Notes under the pieces: model-generated
What the model was told of the DNA's origin: nothing
Database searches by the model: none
Seen by the model: the letters and a program-made list of their open reading frames with translations, nothing else
Shown here: positions 60,293-64,000 of the stretch, in pieces
How positions within the stretch are numbered: position 1 is the stretch's first letter
Layout of the letters: each line of letters opens with the position of its first letter
Made by a program: the position numbers and the translations under genes
Source: Pseudomonas sp.
GTDB taxonomy: Bacteria; Pseudomonadota; Gammaproteobacteria; Pseudomonadales; Pseudomonadaceae
Length of the DNA: 64,000 bases
Assembly (NCBI RefSeq): GCF_030690725.1
Contig: NZ_JAUYGD010000089.1
Location: forward strand, 124,001-188,000
Direction: 5' to 3'

Positions 60293-61174
60293 ATGCGTAT
60301 TGCGTTATTGATGGTCGCTGCGCTGTTGAGTGCCTGTCATGCCTCGTTACTGGCTTTGCCCGCCTGGCAAAGCCCTGAAGGTTTGCAGCATCCTGAGCTG
60401 GGGCAGATTGTCGAGTTGCGCACCGGTGCACTGCTGACGCCTGAGCAACTGCTGGAGCACTTGGCCGCGGCACCCAAAGTGCTGGTCGGCGAGCGGCATG
60501 ACAATCCCGATCACCATGCGCTGCAGCTCTGGCTGTTGCGCGCGCTGGCAGCGCAGCGGCCGCAGGGCAGTCTGCTGCTGGAAATGCTGACGCCGGATCA
60601 GCAGGCCAAGGTCGATCAGGTGCGCGCTGCCATCGCGGCCGGACAGGCGCCGCAGGACATGCTCAGCGCCCTGGCCTGGCAGCCGGGCTGGGCCTGGTCG
60701 CTGTACGGGCCGCTGGTGCAGCATGCGCTGCGTCAGCCTTATCCGTTACTGGCGGCCAACCTTGAGCGTCGCGAGATCATGCAGATATACGCCGAAGTGC
60801 CGCAGCTGCAAGGCCAGGCCTCCATGGCGCAGCCGGTGCGTGAGGCGTTGTTCCAGCAGATTCGCCAGTCGCATTGCAATCTGCTGCCGGACAGTCAGCT
60901 GCCCGCCATGCTCGCCGTGCAGCAACAGCGTGATCGGCGCATGGCCGAAGCTCTCTTGGCCGCGCCCGAGCCGAGCCTGCTGTTTGCCGGTGCCTTCCAT
61001 GTGCGCCGTGAACTGGGCGTGCCGTTGCATCTGCAGGATTTAGGTGCAGCTGAAGGTGTGCAGGTGCTGATTCTGGCGGAGGTTGGTAGCCAGGTCGCTG
61101 CGGAATCGGCCGATTACGTCTGGTACACGCCAGCGCAACCTGAGCAGGACCACTGCGCAAAACTGCGACCCTAG
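60293..61174 (+). CDS. phuW: ChaN-family haem-binding lipoprotein
   Basis: 293 residues from ATG 60293. Lipobox LLSAC (C15). ChaN motifs: VLVGERHDNPDHHALQLWLLRAL (haem/metal-binding His cluster), LLLEMLTPDQQAKVD and LLFAGAFHVRRELGVPLHL. In P. aeruginosa phuW occupies the same position after phuV. Its function in haem uptake is not well known. Confidence 0.9.
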   Translation: MRIALLMVAALLSACHASLLALPAWQSPEGLQHPELGQIVELRTGALLTPEQLLEHLAAAPKVLVGERHDNPDHHALQLWLLRALAAQRPQGSLLLEMLTPDQQAKVDQVRAAIAAGQAPQDMLSALAWQPGWAWSLYGPLVQHALRQPYPLLAANLERREIMQIYAEVPQLQGQASMAQPVREALFQQIRQSHCNLLPDSQLPAMLAVQQQRDRRMAEALLAAPEPSLLFAGAFHVRRELGVPLHLQDLGAAEGVQVLILAEVGSQVAAESADYVWYTPAQPEQDHCAKLRP

Positions 61175-61228
61175 CCCGATTTGTCTGCGGCTGAGCGGGT
61201 AGTCTGCGGTTTTTACCGGAGACTGCTG

Positions 61229-61636
61229 ATGCCAGCCGCTGCCCACGCCCTGCTTACCCGCTACTTCAACGCCCTTAACGAACGTGACAGCCGCGCCTGC
61301 CTGGCCCTGCTCAGCGCTGATGTGCTGCTGGATATCAACCAGGGCCCGCGCGAGCAGGGCGTACAAGCTTTTGCCGACTACCTGGAACGCACCCAGCGCT
61401 GCTACCGCGAAAGCATCGATAACCTGCAGATCCTCACCGAGCCAAGCGGGCAGCGCGCCGCCTGCGAATTCACCCTGAGCGGTGAATACCTGAGCACCGA
61501 TGATGGTCTGCCGGATGCCTGTGGCCAGAGCTATCAACTGACGGCAGCGAGTTTCTTCGAGATTCGTGACGGCAAGATCTGCCGGGTCAGCCAACACTTC
61601 AATCTGCCGGAGTGGTTGGCGCAGGTCGATTTCTAA
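61229..61636 (+). CDS. SnoaL-like / ketosteroid-isomerase-related protein
   Basis: 135 residues from ATG 61229 (MPAAAHALLTRYFNALNERD), fitting the NTF2-like fold (helix LLTRYFNALNERDSRACLALLSADV, then beta sheet to HFNLPEWLAQVDF). A longer in-frame start (61181) is less likely. GAGACTGCTG before the start is a weak ribosome-binding site. Function unknown; annotated in other genomes as ketosteroid isomerase-related. It ends 29 bases before the prrF terminator on the opposite strand. Confidence 0.72.
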   Translation: MPAAAHALLTRYFNALNERDSRACLALLSADVLLDINQGPREQGVQAFADYLERTQRCYRESIDNLQILTEPSGQRAACEFTLSGEYLSTDDGLPDACGQSYQLTAASFFEIRDGKICRVSQHFNLPEWLAQVDF

Positions 61637-61664
61637 AGGCTGCTGAGCGTACTTTTTGACAGGC

Positions 61665-61778
61665 AAAAAAAGACCCGGCAAGAGCCGGGTCAATAACCGT
61701 GATTAGCCTGATGAGGAGATAATCTGAAGAGGCCGACTGAAGGTCTCTTAAGCTTATCGGCTGATCTCGCGATCAGTT
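61665..61778 (-). ncRNA. prrF: PrrF iron-sparing small RNA
   Basis: About 114 nt on the minus strand, from AACTGATCGCGAGATCAGCC (5' end at 61778) to a GACCCGGC-TCTT-GCCGGGTC hairpin with a seven-T run (61665). The internal CCTCATCAGGCTAATCACGG is the conserved pairing core of the PrrF family. It lies downstream of phuW and upstream of cbpA, the P. aeruginosa prrF locus (phuW and cbpA flank it there too). Only one copy is seen; P. aeruginosa has two in tandem. It represses iron-containing proteins under iron starvation. Confidence 0.93.
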
Positions 61779-61784
61779 GTGGTA

Positions 61785-61812
61785 ATAATAACAATTCTCA
61801 TTTTCAAGTCAA
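61785..61812 (-). promoter_or_regulatory. Sigma-70 promoter of prrF
   Basis: -35 TTGACT (61807-61812) and -10 TATTAT (61785-61790) on the minus strand, 16 bases apart, with the predicted start 7 bases further at 61778. Confidence 0.8.
61787..61805 (-). promoter_or_regulatory. Fur box of prrF
   Basis: GAAAATGAGAATTGTTATT on the minus strand matches 14 of 19 positions of the Fur consensus and covers the spacer and -10. Confidence 0.85.
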
Positions 61813-61867
61813 CACCTCCAAGCAAACTTTTTTATCGATCTGCTGGCGACCTGTTCGGCCCATAAAC

Positions 61868-61897
61868 AAACAACCCGACACAAGGTCGGGTTGTTGA
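61868..61897 (-). terminator. Terminator after cbpA
   Basis: CAACCCGAC-CTTGT-GTCGGGTTG hairpin followed by TTTGTTT on the minus strand; isolates prrF from cbpA transcription. Confidence 0.85.
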
Positions 61898-61912
61898 GGC
61901 CGCAAGCCGGTT

Positions 61913-62713
61913 TCAGGACGCTTCGGCCGGCAAGCGCAGCTGGGTGACTTCCTTGTTCAGCAGGTCGATGCGCTTGGCCATGCTTTCAATCAGGCTGTGG
62001 GCAATCCGCGGGTTGCTCTGCATCAGACTGAGGAACTGCTCCTTGGGGATGACCATTACGGTGCACGGCTCGCTCGCCAGCACGGTGGCGCTGCGCTTCT
62101 CGCGGGTGAACACGGCCATGGCGCCGAAGATTTCATCCTTTTGCACATCGCCGACCTTGTGCCCATCGACATAGGCCTCGGCATGGCCTTCGATAATGAT
62201 AAAGACGTTGTCGGCGACATCACCCTGATGGATCAGCTCTTCACCCGCAGCAAAGTGCTGGAAGCCGGTGGAGGGGCGAATTTCTGGCTGTTTCAAACGC
62301 GCCAGGGCGTCGGACAGCAGGGCGGTATGGCCGATCAGGTACTGGATAAACAGTTCCTGGCGCTGTTCGCTGGCATAGATGTGCTTGAACACATCACTGC
62401 GCGAATAGGGGATCAGGCTCAGTTGCTCTTCGCTGCTGTAACGGCAGCTGGGCATGTCCAGGCCCTGGCGCAGGCCAACCAGGTCGCCTTCCTGTAGATA
62501 AAACAGCGGACGTTCATCGACTACGGCATGCAGCAGGCCATTTTCAATGATGAATAGCTGATTGCCCGGCAGCACCTTGGCCAGGTCTTCTGCACGTTCA
62601 AGCTGTAGTGGCGATCCAGCAGGTGCAAGCCCATCGAGCAATTGAGTGGGGATGCTTTGTAGTCGGTTGATTAGCTGATCGGCGTAAGCCGGTTGCTCCC
62701 CGAGTAAATACAT
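61913..62713 (-). CDS. cbpA: Cyclic-nucleotide-binding protein CbpA
   Basis: 266 residues. Two CRP-type cyclic-nucleotide-binding folds: a degenerate N-terminal one (about 45-115) and a C-terminal one (about 150-250: FAAGEELIHQGDVADNVFIIIEGHAEAYV, FGAMAVFTREKRSATV). There is no DNA-binding helix-turn-helix, so it is not a transcription factor. In the C-terminal cassette the usual Glu of the FGE motif is Ala (FGA), while Arg-Ser-Ala is kept. The P. aeruginosa counterpart CbpA binds cAMP and is under Vfr control and localises to a cell pole (from memory). Confidence 0.88.
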   Translation of the reverse strand: MYLLGEQPAYADQLINRLQSIPTQLLDGLAPAGSPLQLERAEDLAKVLPGNQLFIIENGLLHAVVDERPLFYLQEGDLVGLRQGLDMPSCRYSSEEQLSLIPYSRSDVFKHIYASEQRQELFIQYLIGHTALLSDALARLKQPEIRPSTGFQHFAAGEELIHQGDVADNVFIIIEGHAEAYVDGHKVGDVQKDEIFGAMAVFTREKRSATVLASEPCTVMVIPKEQFLSLMQSNPRIAHSLIESMAKRIDLLNKEVTQLRLPAEAS

Positions 62714-62819
62714 GAGCGAATTTCCTTGAACTGGCTGGGCATACTAAACCGCACGAACGTCCCTAAAACAATAGTTGCCAGCGCGCTTCAGGTAAATCAA
62801 AAGCCTGAGAGGTTGTGAG

Positions 62820-63095
62820 CTAGCTCTTGTTGTGGGGTGAACTTTCATCGAGCTGGCCGTTCAGTTCGGCTTTATGCCCGGGTGGTAGCTCGTTCCAGTG
62901 CACGTCCAGTAGTGCGCCTTCAATTGCATACAGCAACACCTTGGATGCCCTGAAGCCCCGTGCGCGTACCGCGCGATAAGCACTGACCGCGCCCAGTCGG
63001 CGCAGGTCATTGGCGCTGTGGATACCGACTGCGTGGAGCCACTGGGCCGAGGTTTTGCCGAGGTTCTTCAGGTGTTGCAGTTCATCGTTCATCAA
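62820..63095 (-). CDS. TfoX C-terminal domain protein
   Basis: 91 residues; LKNLGKTSAQWLHAVGIHSANDLRRLGAVSAYRAVRARGFRASKVLLYAIEGALLDVHWNELPPGHKAELN is a TfoX/Sxy C-terminal (helix-hairpin-helix-like) domain standing alone. Two ATG codons at the start. The link to natural competence of TfoX is not implied for stand-alone C-terminal domains. Confidence 0.88.
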   Translation of the reverse strand: MMNDELQHLKNLGKTSAQWLHAVGIHSANDLRRLGAVSAYRAVRARGFRASKVLLYAIEGALLDVHWNELPPGHKAELNGQLDESSPHNKS

Positions 63096-63131
63096 GCCTC
63101 CTTGCGCTGCTGGGCAGTCGTGCGGATGGAG

Positions 63132-63887
63132 TCAGTTTGGCGTGCCTGCCAGAAAGTGTAGCGGCCAGCGGACAAAGCGTGGCTGTTTGGCATCACCCCA
63201 GGCCTGGCGCAGTTTTGGCTGCAGTTGCCGCAGTGGATCGACGCCGTTTTGCTGCTCGTAGCGCTGCACCGCTGACCAGGTGCGCAGGTAGCCCAGTAGC
63301 TGTTCCAGCGACCAGCTGATTTCCATAGCCGAGGCGGGCGGGGCGAGTGGGGTAAAGGGATTGTCGATATCACGGTAGCCGGCATCGACACTGGCGCGGC
63401 CCAGCGGCCAGTAACCGCCGAGGGTATTCCAGTAAAACTCGTCGATCAGCGCGTCCAGCTCATCGTCGATGCGCATCAAGCTGTAACACCAGGCACAGAA
63501 CACCCCGCCAGGCTTGAGCAGGCGACGTACTTCGGCAAAGAACGCCGGTGTGGCAAACCAGTGCAGGGCCTGCGCTACCACGATCAGGTCCAGGCTCTGG
63601 CTGGGCAGGGGCTGCGTTTGCGCCTCGGCGACGAACAACTGCAGGCCAGGTTGATCCACGCCGGCCTGCAATTGTTCCAGGCTGGCATCGCAGGCCAGCA
63701 CCTGTTTGAAGTGCTCGCGCAGCGGACGGCTGGCCTGGCCATTGCCACAGGCAATATCCAGCGCCCGCTGGCGTTCCGCGCATTGCGCGGCCAGCCAGGC
63801 AAACAGGCTCTCTGGGTAATGCGGGCGGAAGCTGGCGTAGGCATCTGCTCGGGCGCCGAACAGTTGGCTGACGTGGTTACCGCTCAA
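63132..63887 (-). CDS. Class I SAM-dependent methyltransferase
   Basis: 251 residues from a TTG start that overlaps the TGA of the upstream gene (TTGA). Motif I ALDIACGNGQASRPL (about 42-56), ACDASLEQL, LIVVAQALHWF (about 100) and LLKPGGVFCAW. It matches the group that includes trans-aconitate-methyltransferase-like and yeast Tmt1-like enzymes; substrate unknown. A C-terminal WSLEQLLGYLRTWSAVQRYEQQNG block is conserved in the group. Confidence 0.87.
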   Translation of the reverse strand: MSGNHVSQLFGARADAYASFRPHYPESLFAWLAAQCAERQRALDIACGNGQASRPLREHFKQVLACDASLEQLQAGVDQPGLQLFVAEAQTQPLPSQSLDLIVVAQALHWFATPAFFAEVRRLLKPGGVFCAWCYSLMRIDDELDALIDEFYWNTLGGYWPLGRASVDAGYRDIDNPFTPLAPPASAMEISWSLEQLLGYLRTWSAVQRYEQQNGVDPLRQLQPKLRQAWGDAKQPRFVRWPLHFLAGTPN

Positions 63888-64000
63888 CGGGTGTTGTAGC
63901 GCAGGCGGGTGCCGAAATTCACCGACATCAGAATCTCGTCTGCCGTCAGCTCGACCGGGAAGTAGGCCCCGGAAATCTGCGCGTGGGCCAGGCTGGCCCC
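63884..64000 (-). CDS. Unidentified protein, C-terminal fragment (cut by window edge)
   Basis: The frame is open from the window end (64000) to TGA 63884-63886, giving a last 38 residues that end LTADEILMSVNFGTRLRYNTR. I do not recognise the family from this fragment. The stop overlaps the TTG start of the methyltransferase gene, so the two are probably cotranscribed. Confidence 0.6.
   Translation of the reverse strand, partial: GASLAHAQISGAYFPVELTADEILMSVNFGTRLRYNTR

Overview
This is chromosomal DNA of a Pseudomonas species in the broad sense. The evidence is high GC content, a gene order that matches blocks of the P. aeruginosa chromosome (rimP-nusA-infB-rbfA-truB-rpsO-pnp; acs-pgi-panCB-folK-pcnB-crcZ-cbrBA; ureEFG; desTCB; phu-prrF-cbpA), and Pseudomonas-type regulators and small RNAs (CbrAB/CrcZ, PrrF, DesT). 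Species-level placement is not possible by eye. I see no prophage, insertion sequence, CRISPR array or integrated island. The accessory character lies in small and regulatory elements and in a few poorly understood operons.

Layout. 1-8.6 kb: transcription/translation operon, then rpsO and pnp, each ending in a strong intrinsic terminator. 8.6-15.3 kb: envelope and stress genes (BON-domain protein behind a sigma-54-like promoter, CsbD-like protein), three tandem DUF2845 proteins behind a large AsmA-like DUF748 protein, an rRNA-methyltransferase-type gene, and a secreted protein made almost entirely of a 13-residue repeat. 15.3-25.3 kb, all on the minus strand: thiolase, MpaB/DUF2236 protein, acetyl-CoA synthetase, glucose-6-phosphate isomerase, panC-panB-folK-pcnB. 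25.3-30.6 kb: carbon-catabolite control unit cbrX-cbrA-cbrB-crcZ. The CrcZ RNA carries six A-rich Hfq/Crc motif clusters, a sigma-54 promoter and an upstream CbrB site. The acs gene in the same window has an Hfq/Crc-type motif abutting its ribosome-binding site, so regulator and probable target sit about 6 kb apart.

30.7-33.2 kb: a lipoprotein pair (parallel beta-helix protein plus SO2930-type diheme cytochrome) preceded by a 44-bp near-perfect palindrome. 33.4-40.3 kb: a three-gene transglutaminase / permuted ATP-grasp / transglutaminase operon predicted to make or modify peptides; this is the best candidate for an uncharacterised biochemical system. 40.3-44.2 kb: MscS channel, DUF808 protein, a 24-codon microprotein candidate with its own terminator, a 440-bp cluster of DnaA-box-like sites, and a glycerophosphodiesterase. 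44.4-46.8 kb: urease accessory genes ureE-F-G with a HupE/UreJ nickel permease but no urease structural genes. 47-50 kb: desT divergent from desC-desB, with two DesT-type palindromes. 50.2-52.3 kb: methyltransferase, a LipA-like lipase without signal peptide or the disulfide cysteines, and a Rieske protein.

52.4-61.7 kb: haem uptake. phuR is divergent from tonB-phuS-exbB-exbD-phuT-phuU-phuV-phuW around a Fur box, so this operon carries its own TonB energiser. It is followed by one PrrF iron-sparing small RNA with its own Fur box. 61.9-64 kb: cbpA, a TfoX C-terminal-domain protein, a methyltransferase, and the end of an unidentified gene. Four families of short palindromic repeats sit in the intergenic spaces.
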